The translations under genes were made by a program, and so were the position numbers. From JBGRQA01 sp041725895 (GTDB taxonomy: Bacteria > Bacteroidota > Bacteroidia > Bacteroidales > Marinifilaceae), in the NCBI GenBank assembly GCA_041725895.1, contig JBGRQA010000007.1, positions 150,204-214,203 of the forward strand: 64,000 nt of DNA, in the 5' to 3' direction. Shown in pieces: positions 14,991 to 22,875 of the stretch. Positions within the stretch are counted from its first letter, which is position 1. Every line of letters starts with the position of its first letter. Below the pieces are notes generated by a model, which was not told the DNA's origin, searched no databases, and was given only the letters and a program-made list of their open reading frames with translations.

Positions 14991-16787
14991 ATGAACAAAT
15001 TATTAGGTCATTCATTCCACATTCCCGTGATGGGTACTGGCTATACAGTCGACACCCCCGTCAAAGTGGCACAATTTGGAATATCTTCTGTAATCTCCAT
15101 TGTAGATGATATTCTGATTGAAAAGATGCGGGAATTGTACAGCAAAAAGCTTAACCTGGACTTTCAGCCCATTTCCGAAAAGAATAAGGATTCACGTGCC
15201 GAAAGAATCACGGCCTACCTGAACCTGATGGACAAAATGGTGAAGGAGAAATTTGAGGAGATGAAAAATTCATTCCATGAGAAAGGAAAAGAATTGGAAA
15301 AGTATATGGATATGCTTCCCGATTTTTCCTCACTTAAAAAGGAATTCCATGAATTAGTGGATGACAACCACTATGTACAAGAAGCAAAGGAATGGTTAAA
15401 CAAGAATCTTCCTATGGGGTCGATTGATGTAAACATCATGACCAAAGTGGATAAGGACAACTTCCATGAAGGGGAAAAACTACCTGTGGAATTCAACGAT
15501 GCTCATGCGGCACTACGCGGTTTTGCCAACAGTACCCTGGCCTCATCACTTGTCCTTTCTGCCGGGATGAATCCTCGCTTGTATAGCTACCTGGAGCAAT
15601 TTGAAGACTTCTATCCCGATACCAACAATTACATCAAGAAAAAGATTGTATTAAAAGTAAGCGACTTTCGCTCGGCCCTGATTCAGGGAAAGATACTGGC
15701 CAAAAAAGGTATCTGGGTATCGGAATACCGGGTTGAATCGGGCTTAAACTGTGGAGGCCATGCCTTTGCCACCGATGGATTTTTGATGGGACCCATACTG
15801 GAAGAATTCAAAAGCAAACGCCAGGAACTAATTCAGGCTACTCATGAACTGCTTCAACCTGCCCTTAAAGCAAAAAATCGTCCATTCCCAGAAGAAGCAA
15901 TGGAAGTAGCAATCACAGCCCAGGGAGGCGTAGGAACTGCCGAGGAGCATCAGTTCCTGATAGATCATTACCAACTGGACTCTGTGGGTTGGGGATCTCC
16001 TTTCCTACTGGTTCCCGAAGTTTGTGATGTAGATCCTCATACTCTTAATTTGTTATCTAAAGCAACAGAAAAGGATCTATATCTGAGTCATTCATCCCCT
16101 CTGGGCGTTCGCTTCAACAATCTTCGCGGCAATTCGCGAGACGAAGGAAAACTGGAAATGATTGCCAAAGGACAACCGGGAAGCGCTTGTACTAAAAGGT
16201 ACCTTGTAGCCAATACGGAATACACCGAAAATCCGATCTGTACTGCCTCCACACAGTATCAAAAGAAAAAAGTAGAAGAACTAAAGGCTCAAAACCTATC
16301 GGAGGAAGAATACAACAAACAAATTCTCAAGATGAGCGAGAAATCCTGCTTGTGCAAAGGACTCTCTGCTGCTTCCTTTTTAGTAAATGGCATCGACACA
16401 CACCCCAATGGTGATGGTGTCTCCATCTGTCCCGGTCCCAATATGGCCTATTTTTCAAAAATTGCCAGCCTAAAAGAAATGGTAGCCCATATCTACGGAA
16501 GAACCAACCTGATCAAGAGTCAGGATCGTCCGCACATGTTCGCCAAAGAACTGAGTCTGTATGTAGATTACCTTAAGGAACAAATTGGAGAATTGACCGA
16601 GCCGGTAACGAAAAAACAAATGAAATACCTGGAAAAATTCCGTGCCAATTTGCATGAAGGAATTGAGTATTACAAGGGCCTTTCCAAAAATCTCAAAGGG
16701 AAATTTGATTCGATGAAAAACAAAATGATCCACGATCTGGAAAAGTTAGAAAAGGAATTGAACATCCTACATGTGAATGAATACTAA
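14991..16787 (+). CDS. Uncharacterised 598-residue protein, possible flavin-binding TIM barrel
   Basis: Not firmly recognised. The N-terminus (PVMGTGYTVDTPVKVAQFG, then SSVISIVDD) and the later VAITAQGGVGTAEEHQFLI with DSVGWGSPFLLVPEV resemble the first strand and phosphate-binding strands of flavin-dependent TIM barrels such as nitronate monooxygenase, which is a weak structural guess. Between them is a Lys/Glu-rich helical insertion (about 45-130). Conserved-looking Cys groups are GLNCGGHAF, GSACTKRY, ENPICTAS, CLCKG and ICPGPN, possibly a metal or cluster site. The C-terminal 100 residues are helical. It has no signal peptide. It is a single gene, with an intergenic gap on both sides. Confidence 0.7.
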   Translation: MNKLLGHSFHIPVMGTGYTVDTPVKVAQFGISSVISIVDDILIEKMRELYSKKLNLDFQPISEKNKDSRAERITAYLNLMDKMVKEKFEEMKNSFHEKGKELEKYMDMLPDFSSLKKEFHELVDDNHYVQEAKEWLNKNLPMGSIDVNIMTKVDKDNFHEGEKLPVEFNDAHAALRGFANSTLASSLVLSAGMNPRLYSYLEQFEDFYPDTNNYIKKKIVLKVSDFRSALIQGKILAKKGIWVSEYRVESGLNCGGHAFATDGFLMGPILEEFKSKRQELIQATHELLQPALKAKNRPFPEEAMEVAITAQGGVGTAEEHQFLIDHYQLDSVGWGSPFLLVPEVCDVDPHTLNLLSKATEKDLYLSHSSPLGVRFNNLRGNSRDEGKLEMIAKGQPGSACTKRYLVANTEYTENPICTASTQYQKKKVEELKAQNLSEEEYNKQILKMSEKSCLCKGLSAASFLVNGIDTHPNGDGVSICPGPNMAYFSKIASLKEMVAHIYGRTNLIKSQDRPHMFAKELSLYVDYLKEQIGELTEPVTKKQMKYLEKFRANLHEGIEYYKGLSKNLKGKFDSMKNKMIHDLEKLEKELNILHVNEY

Positions 16788-16966
16788 AACCTGATCTTTC
16801 GATCGAGTATTTTATACAGGAAAGGGACAAACCTACAATGGATTTGTCCCTTTCTCCATTCCTATAGTTGAACCTCATCCTAAGTTTCTCGCCGGCCCTA
16901 TATGTTTCTCAAAAAGGGGAATAATAAATTAAGCAGCAATAGGGCCTAATCCGATCAGATTTATGT

Positions 16967-16974
16967 TACTTTTG
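16967..16974 (+). promoter_or_regulatory. TAnnTTTG -7 promoter box for the HutD-family gene
   Basis: TACTTTTG is an exact consensus match, 31 bp before the ATG at 17006. Confidence 0.55.
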
Positions 16975-17005
16975 CATTAAGTAAGAAAACATCCAAACGA
17001 GTGTC

Positions 17006-17599
17006 ATGAAAATCGAAATCACAAAAAAGGCAGAATTAAATACCTCTAAATGGTCCGGGGGCACCACTACCCAATTGGCCATATTTCCACAAGATGCATC
17101 CTATCAAAAAGGAGATTTTCAATTTCGTTTGAGTACGGCCAAAGTGGAGGCCCAGACATCCAATTTCACCAAACTGCCAGGAATATCCCGGGTAATAATG
17201 ATTCTGGAAGGTAAATTGGAACTCACACATAAAAATAGATACACCAAAAGCCTTCAGCAATTTGATACAGATAATTTTGAAGGAGATTGGGAAACCTGTA
17301 GCATTGGACAGGTTACCGATTTCAACCTAATGACGACTTCAGGCACCCATGGGGAATTGGATCATGCTATTCTGATCAAGGAGAAGGAGGAGACAATAAT
17401 ACTAACGGATTCATTTGACACCTATGCTATCTATGCATTTTCAGGAGCATTTGAATTAAATAATGAAAATCAAAGTGACCTGTTGGAAGAGGGAGATATC
17501 GTACTCATGCAGAATGCAGGTACAAAAACATCCTTAAATCTAAAAGCACTTACAAATTGTGAAATCATAATTGCACGAATTAACACCAATTGCAAATAA
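17006..17599 (+). CDS. HutD/Ves family protein
   Basis: The 197-residue cupin-like protein opens with SKWSGGTTTQLAIFP, continues with FQFRLSTAKVE and FTKLPGISRVIMILEGKLEL, all hallmarks of the HutD family. HutD proteins occur with histidine-utilisation genes in some bacteria and may control flux through that pathway. No hut genes are nearby, so the context gives no support for that role. It has an exact -7 box close upstream and no operon partner. Confidence 0.82.
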   Translation: MKIEITKKAELNTSKWSGGTTTQLAIFPQDASYQKGDFQFRLSTAKVEAQTSNFTKLPGISRVIMILEGKLELTHKNRYTKSLQQFDTDNFEGDWETCSIGQVTDFNLMTTSGTHGELDHAILIKEKEETIILTDSFDTYAIYAFSGAFELNNENQSDLLEEGDIVLMQNAGTKTSLNLKALTNCEIIIARINTNCK

Positions 17600-17841
17600 A
17601 ACTTAATTAGATAAAAAATTCTAGATCTACATCACCATTCTATCCAAAAAACAAAGGTGTTTCGATCATTGACATTTTCAAACACTCAAATAAAAAATCG
17701 TCTTTAATTTAGAAAGATCATTAATTTTAGAGAGGTATGCCCTTTTTTTGTACTCTAATCTACTCCAAAACATATTCCTTTTGACAAACTGTAGATCAAA
17801 AAATTGTAGATTAGCAATCATTCGTTAAGATCAGACAAAAA

Positions 17842-20184
17842 ATGAAGCGACTACTGATAATTGTAATTCTCGTACAATTTATTGTTTTTGGAGGTTTAGG
17901 TCAAAAAAAACGGGTTTTGGTGCTACACTCCTACCACCAAGGATTAACCTGGACCGACAATGCATCAAAAGGTATACTTTCCGTTCTTGGAGACCAAAAG
18001 AATATTGAATTACACTTTGATTACTTAGATACCAAACGAAATATTGATCCCTACTACTTTGATTTGTTAACCAATCTTTACCGCTTTAAAATGGCGAATA
18101 CCACTTTTGATGCCATCATATCGGTAGACAACAATGCACTAAAATTCCTCCGACAAAACGGGAATACCCTCTTTCCTAATGTTCCCGTCGTTTTTTGCGC
18201 AGTCAACAATTTCTCTTTTCAAATGATCAACGGAGTGAATAATGTAAGAGGAGTAGCAGAAAACGCAGACTTTGAAGGCACAATAAAAACAATGTTGTCT
18301 CTTCACCCCCAATTGGATACAATAATGGTTGTGAATGACTCCCACACAACCACTGCCATCCAAAATAAGGAGAAGATGAAACCTCTGATAGCGAAATACC
18401 AATCCAATGTAGCCTTTAAATACCTGGAAAACCTACCTCTCAATCAGCTAACGGAAAAAATAGAAAAGCTGAAAGGTAACAAAGCTATTCTTCTACTCAA
18501 TTTTAGTAAAGACAGTGAAGGAAAATTTATTTCCTACATTGATTTACTGCACCTAATGAAACAGAAGACTCAATTGCCAATATACAGCTTATGGAACTTC
18601 TTTCTTAACGAAGGAATTGTTGGCGGTATGCTAACCAGTGGATTTAAGCAGGGAGAAAAAGCAGGACAAATCACGCTCAAAATATTGCAAGGAAAAGCAA
18701 AAAATATTCCCCTCGTAATTCAAGGAGAAAATGAACTTCAATTTGATTATGTGGAGATGAAAAAAATAGGAATAAGCGAGGAGCAACTTCCAAAAGGGAG
18801 TAGCATTATCAATCATCCCCCCTCCTTCTATAACACATACAAGCCAATTATTTGGCTAAGTATCGGCTTTTTTCTCCTGATGCTGATCCTGCTTTATGTA
18901 AGTATCTATTTCCAACATCAGAAAGAAAAGCGTTTAATCGCAATCAATTTGGAATTGGATAAACGGGTCGCTAAACGCACCTCAGAGCTTTTAAGGGCCA
19001 ACCAAACCCTTATTCATCAGCAAAAAAAGATCATCCGACAAAAAGAAGAACTAGAAACGCATCGGCACAATCTGCTGGAGCTTGTTAAAGAACGAACATC
19101 CGATTTACAGGAAGCCAATCTTAAACTGAGCAACAATCACAACCGTCTCCGTTTAATGCTTGATGCCAATTCCGATGGTGTATGGGAATACCATGTGAAG
19201 AAAAAAGAATACGACATCAGCACAAACTTCTGGAACAAACTTGGATATTCAACTTCAGAAATTGAGGACAAGAAAAATATACTACTCCTCCTGATGCAAG
19301 CAGAAGATCTTCCTTTCTATCAGAAAACCCTGGAAAATTATATCAAATCCAACAGAGATATTTTCAAGTTTGAGTTCAGGCTTAGAGGGCCCAAAGGGGA
19401 ACTGTTTTGGATTTCCACCCATGGAAAATCAATTGAAAACGACAAATACGGCACCCCCTTGAAAGTTGTTGGTACTTTTTTGAATATCACCGCGCGAAAA
19501 ACGGCGGAAGAGAAGAATAAAGAGAATCAGATTACCGTTCTCAATGCAATTTGGGAGGCGGAAGAAAGAGAACGTAGCCGGATGGCTAAGGATTTGCACG
19601 ATGGAATTGGTCCCATACTTTCAAGCATTAAACTGGCTGTTTCCGCTCTCAAGAAGGCAAAAACCACGGAGCGAAAAGAAGAAGTAATGGAAGTTACACA
19701 GGAAGCCATAAACGAAGCGATTATCAGCACCAAAGAAATCGCCAACAACCTCAGCCCTCACATTCTTAGAGACTTTGGACTGGTCTATGCCTACAACAAC
19801 TTCATTCGGAAATTCAAAGTTACCTCAGGCCTTCAAATCCATTTTCAAAACAATGTAACCGATCAAAGATTTGATCCGAATATAGAAATTGTATTCTACA
19901 GAACATTTACTGAATTACTGAATAACACATTAAAACATGCAAAAGCAGAAACAGTAGAAGTAAATCTTTTTCGAAAAGCAAACACACTACATCTAAACTA
20001 TTTGGATGATGGTATTGGAATAACAGTAGAACAAAGAAAAATGTATTGGGACATAGGTATGGGATTATCCAATATTGGCAATCGAATTCATTCGGTTAGA
20101 GGCAAATATCAAATTAAAAGTAAAGAGAATGATGGATTTCAGGTTAGGATAGAAGTGCCACTTCCAAAACAAAGTAATACATAA
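17842..20184 (+). CDS. Sensor histidine kinase fused to an ABC substrate-binding domain
   Basis: The 780-residue protein has a signal peptide (about 1-20), a periplasmic ABC_sub_bind-type domain (about 23-320: VLVLHSYHQGLTWTDN at its start), a membrane helix (about 336-357), a cytoplasmic coiled coil (about 365-430), a PAS domain (about 435-550), and a NarL-class kinase core with His586 in KDLHDGIGP (HisKA_3) and an ATPase domain with DDGIGI at about 722. The substrate-binding domain probably senses a small solute directly, since no permease genes are adjacent. The partner is the NarL-type regulator 103 bp downstream. Confidence 0.88.
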   Translation: MKRLLIIVILVQFIVFGGLGQKKRVLVLHSYHQGLTWTDNASKGILSVLGDQKNIELHFDYLDTKRNIDPYYFDLLTNLYRFKMANTTFDAIISVDNNALKFLRQNGNTLFPNVPVVFCAVNNFSFQMINGVNNVRGVAENADFEGTIKTMLSLHPQLDTIMVVNDSHTTTAIQNKEKMKPLIAKYQSNVAFKYLENLPLNQLTEKIEKLKGNKAILLLNFSKDSEGKFISYIDLLHLMKQKTQLPIYSLWNFFLNEGIVGGMLTSGFKQGEKAGQITLKILQGKAKNIPLVIQGENELQFDYVEMKKIGISEEQLPKGSSIINHPPSFYNTYKPIIWLSIGFFLLMLILLYVSIYFQHQKEKRLIAINLELDKRVAKRTSELLRANQTLIHQQKKIIRQKEELETHRHNLLELVKERTSDLQEANLKLSNNHNRLRLMLDANSDGVWEYHVKKKEYDISTNFWNKLGYSTSEIEDKKNILLLLMQAEDLPFYQKTLENYIKSNRDIFKFEFRLRGPKGELFWISTHGKSIENDKYGTPLKVVGTFLNITARKTAEEKNKENQITVLNAIWEAEERERSRMAKDLHDGIGPILSSIKLAVSALKKAKTTERKEEVMEVTQEAINEAIISTKEIANNLSPHILRDFGLVYAYNNFIRKFKVTSGLQIHFQNNVTDQRFDPNIEIVFYRTFTELLNNTLKHAKAETVEVNLFRKANTLHLNYLDDGIGITVEQRKMYWDIGMGLSNIGNRIHSVRGKYQIKSKENDGFQVRIEVPLPKQSNT

Positions 20185-20286
20185 CATCATGAAAAACGTC
20201 TCATAATCCGAAAATTTCCATTATTATTATAACCTGAAAACTATTACCCTACTAAAGAACCTAACCACAAGAACCCGAATCACAAA

Positions 20287-20928
20287 ATGAAAGTATTCAA
20301 GACCGTTATCGTTGACGATCATAAACTTTTCAGAAAAGGACTTCGTCTCATCCTCCAGGATATGAACAATATCGAGGTGGTAGCTGAAGCATCTAATGGG
20401 CAGGAATTCCTCGATCTATTAAATAGAATCAAACCTGACATGGTCCTCATGGACATAAACATGCCCCTTATTAACGGCATTGAAGCCACTTCAGAAGCAC
20501 TGAAAAGATATCCGGAACTAAAAATAATAGCACTCTCCATGTTTGGAGAAAGCGAATACTACGAACGAATGGTGGAAGCTGGAGTTAAAGGATTTCTTTT
20601 AAAGAATTCCGATTCCTCCGAATTGGAAAATGCCTTACAAATGGTAATCCAGGGCCAAACCTATTTCTCCCAGGAATTACTCCTCAATATTATCAATCAA
20701 AAAAACCAACCAAAATCATATACTGCAGTTCCTCTCTCCAACAGGGAAACCGAAGTTCTGCAATTTATGTGCAAAGGCCTCACCAATGCAGAAATTGCGG
20801 AATCGATGTTTATTAGCCAGCGAACGGTAGATCGGCACAAGGCCAATCTTCTCAGTAAAACCAATTGCAAAAACTCCATAGGTCTGGTAATGTACGCAGT
20901 AAAACACAATTTAGTGAAGGTGCAATAA
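20287..20928 (+). CDS. NarL/LuxR-family response regulator
   Basis: The 213-residue protein has a receiver domain (DDHKLFRKGL, acceptor Asp56 in LMDINMP, Lys near 105 in GFLLKNSD) and a C-terminal LuxR-type helix-turn-helix (about 148-205: LSNRETEVLQFMCKGLTNAEIAE, gapped, then SQRTVDRHKANLLSKT). It is the cognate of the sensor kinase just upstream, with a 103-bp gap. A terminator follows within about 60 bp. Its target genes cannot be seen here. Confidence 0.9.
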   Translation: MKVFKTVIVDDHKLFRKGLRLILQDMNNIEVVAEASNGQEFLDLLNRIKPDMVLMDINMPLINGIEATSEALKRYPELKIIALSMFGESEYYERMVEAGVKGFLLKNSDSSELENALQMVIQGQTYFSQELLLNIINQKNQPKSYTAVPLSNRETEVLQFMCKGLTNAEIAESMFISQRTVDRHKANLLSKTNCKNSIGLVMYAVKHNLVKVQ

Positions 20929-20989
20929 CAAAAACACAAAACTCTGTAAATATCAACAACTTACACCCATCAACCTTATTCGATGTCGC

Positions 20990-21018
20990 AAAACACCCAT
21001 ATCAATTTGGGTGTTTCT
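20990..21018 (+). terminator. Terminator of the sensor-regulator pair
   Basis: AACACCCA and TGGGTGTT pair (20992-20999 with 21008-21015) around an 8-nt loop, followed by a short T stretch. Confidence 0.7.
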
Positions 21019-21079
21019 CCCGTTCAAATGGGTGGATTCTCTATTTCTCACCTTCCTAATTTCCCACATCTTTGTATCG

Positions 21080-21380
21080 TGAAAGGGTAAGAAAGCTAAG
21101 TGTATTAAAAGAGCTTTCCAAATTAGTGGTTAGAAACTCTGTTTGTTTAGGGTAGCAGAGTTAAATAAGTTTCTTGAACTACATCATATTTTACCTCAGG
21201 TTTGGTTGTTGAGATTTAGGTTAGGGTTAGAGTGTGAGACCAAATCTGAGGTATTAGCTTTTCTCATGGTTGTTTAGAAAGACGAATTCAAATTTCCGAA
21301 TTCAACCTTTTCCATATTGTTAGTTTTTGCTTCAAAAACTGTAAAGAAGCTTTCACCAGGCTCCTTTACAGTTTTTTTTT
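21080..21380 (+). ncRNA. Candidate structured RNA carrying modules of the small-RNA family
   Basis: About 300 nt without a coding frame, after a CATCTTTG -7-like box (21067-21074) and ending in a strong terminator (21336-21346 with 21364-21374, then nine T). It contains AATTAGTGGTTAG at 21121-21133 and GAGATTTAGGTTAG at 21211-21224, both identical to modules of RNA copies C and D. The second lies in the 32-nt loop of a 15-bp helix (21192-21206 with 21239-21253, one G-U). A smaller hairpin (AACTCTG with CAGAGTT, about 21136-21161) shows TTTAGGGTAG in its loop. Together these suggest a structured RNA that displays TTAGG-type single-stranded motifs. Confidence 0.55.
21336..21380 (+). terminator. 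Terminator of the 21.1-21.4 kb RNA
   Basis: AAACTGTAAAG pairs with CTTTACAGTTT and is followed by a run of T. No protein gene ends near it on this strand, so it most likely ends the candidate RNA. Confidence 0.8.
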
Positions 21381-21428
21381 GATTCCGGACATTCTTGTCA
21401 AATCCTCTTAATAAACCATTCATTACGC

Positions 21429-21463
21429 AAAAGCAGAATCTGAAATTTCGGATTCTGCTTTTC
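21429..21463 (-). terminator. Terminator of gltA
   Basis: AAAAGCAGAATC and GATTCTGCTTTT form a 12-bp stem, 19 bp after the citrate synthase stop, with a T run on the minus strand. Confidence 0.8.
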
Positions 21464-21481
21464 TTTGTTGACTAATTGGTA

Positions 21482-22810
21482 TTAACTATTTGAACTAACT
21501 GGCTTTTCAACCCTCACAATTTCTTCCAACATATTGGTAGTAATCGACTTTGGTCGCTCCAGAGGATAGCCAAGAGCACGATCCCAAACTATATTGGCAC
21601 AAATACCAATTGCACGTCCAATGCCAAACAGTACGGTGTAGAAATCGTATTCGGTTACACCATAATGCCATTGAATCACACCTGATTGTGCATCCACATT
21701 GGGCCATGGGTTCTTGGCTTTTCCATGCTCCTTCAGAATAGGCGGAACAACCTGGTACAATAAATCCGCATATTTAAAGATGGGATCTTCCGGCAAATGA
21801 GACAAACTAAATTCACGCTGCAACATATATCGCGGATCTGTTTTGCGTAGAACTGCGTGACCAAAACCAGGAATTACCTGTCCTGAATTCAGAGTATCCC
21901 ATACAAATTGCTTCATCTCATCCTTGGTAGGAAGCTGGTTTCCCATTTTATCCATCACCTCTTGCAACCAACGCAATACTTCCTGGTTTGCCAAACCATG
22001 CAAAGGTCCGGCCAAACCGTTAATCATTGAGGATATGGAGAGGTAAATATCAGACAAGGAACTAGCCACAAGGTGACCGGTATGGGCACTAACATTTCCA
22101 CTTTCATGATCGGAATGGATCAAAAAATGCAAACGGGATACATCGTCGTAAGGCTTATCGATCCCCATCATGTGAGCAAAGTTTCCTCCCATGTCCATAT
22201 TGGGATCCGACTGAATACGCGATCCCTGCCGATACAGTTTGTTGTAGATGTAGGAGGCTATTTCCGGTAGTTTTGCAAGAAGATTCAATGCATCCTCGTA
22301 AGTAGACTCCCAGTAACGATCTTTGGTTAAACCTGCCTTGTATTTTTTATTAAAAAGCGACTCCCGGTTCATTGTCAGAATAGCAGTGGAGAATATGGCC
22401 ATGGGATGGCTGCAGCAAGGAAATGAGTCAATCACCTCGTACACATATCTTGGGACAATTCTTCTTTTGCTAAATTCATCCACCACCTGACTTACCTCCT
22501 CCTCGTTTGGAAAATCACCGGTAAGCAGGAGATAAAACAGACCTTCCACATAGGGCATTTCCGCCCCATGAGGTTTCGGCAGTTTTTCAATTACCTCTTT
22601 CAGGGTATATCCGCGATAGCGAATCCCCTCCTCCGGATCGAGATAGGAAATATCCGTAATCAAACTTTTCAAACCTCTCATACCTCCAATAACCTGGGAT
22701 ACGGTTACTTGATCCACCACCACATCGCCGTATTCCTTTAACAATCTTTTGGTTCTGGGCCTGTGCTCTAATATTTTTTCTTCCAGTGTCTGTTTCAATG
22801 TCTTTTTCAT
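21482..22810 (-). CDS. gltA: Citrate synthase, eukaryotic-like type
   Basis: The 442-residue protein condenses oxaloacetate and acetyl-CoA to citrate. Catalytic residues are visible: His271 in GPLHGLANQ, His318 in GFGHAVLR and Asp373 in NVDAQSGV, with His235 in HSDHESGN for oxaloacetate binding. The closing SGVIQWHYG segment and overall pattern fit the mitochondrial-like form known in Bacteroidota rather than the E. coli hexamer. It lies 65 bp downstream of aconitase on the same strand, so the first two TCA steps are probably one transcript. Isocitrate dehydrogenase is not in the window. Confidence 0.92.
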   Translation of the reverse strand: MKKTLKQTLEEKILEHRPRTKRLLKEYGDVVVDQVTVSQVIGGMRGLKSLITDISYLDPEEGIRYRGYTLKEVIEKLPKPHGAEMPYVEGLFYLLLTGDFPNEEEVSQVVDEFSKRRIVPRYVYEVIDSFPCCSHPMAIFSTAILTMNRESLFNKKYKAGLTKDRYWESTYEDALNLLAKLPEIASYIYNKLYRQGSRIQSDPNMDMGGNFAHMMGIDKPYDDVSRLHFLIHSDHESGNVSAHTGHLVASSLSDIYLSISSMINGLAGPLHGLANQEVLRWLQEVMDKMGNQLPTKDEMKQFVWDTLNSGQVIPGFGHAVLRKTDPRYMLQREFSLSHLPEDPIFKYADLLYQVVPPILKEHGKAKNPWPNVDAQSGVIQWHYGVTEYDFYTVLFGIGRAIGICANIVWDRALGYPLERPKSITTNMLEEIVRVEKPVSSNS

Positions 22811-22875
22811 ATGCTACAATCTTATGGTTTGGAAAACCCGACTCATGAGCCAGGTATTATATCAAGTCTTGTTTT

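Noticed and set aside
14991..16787. Firm call as nitronate monooxygenase
   Set aside because: Only short strand-like segments resemble it; the length and Cys motifs differ.
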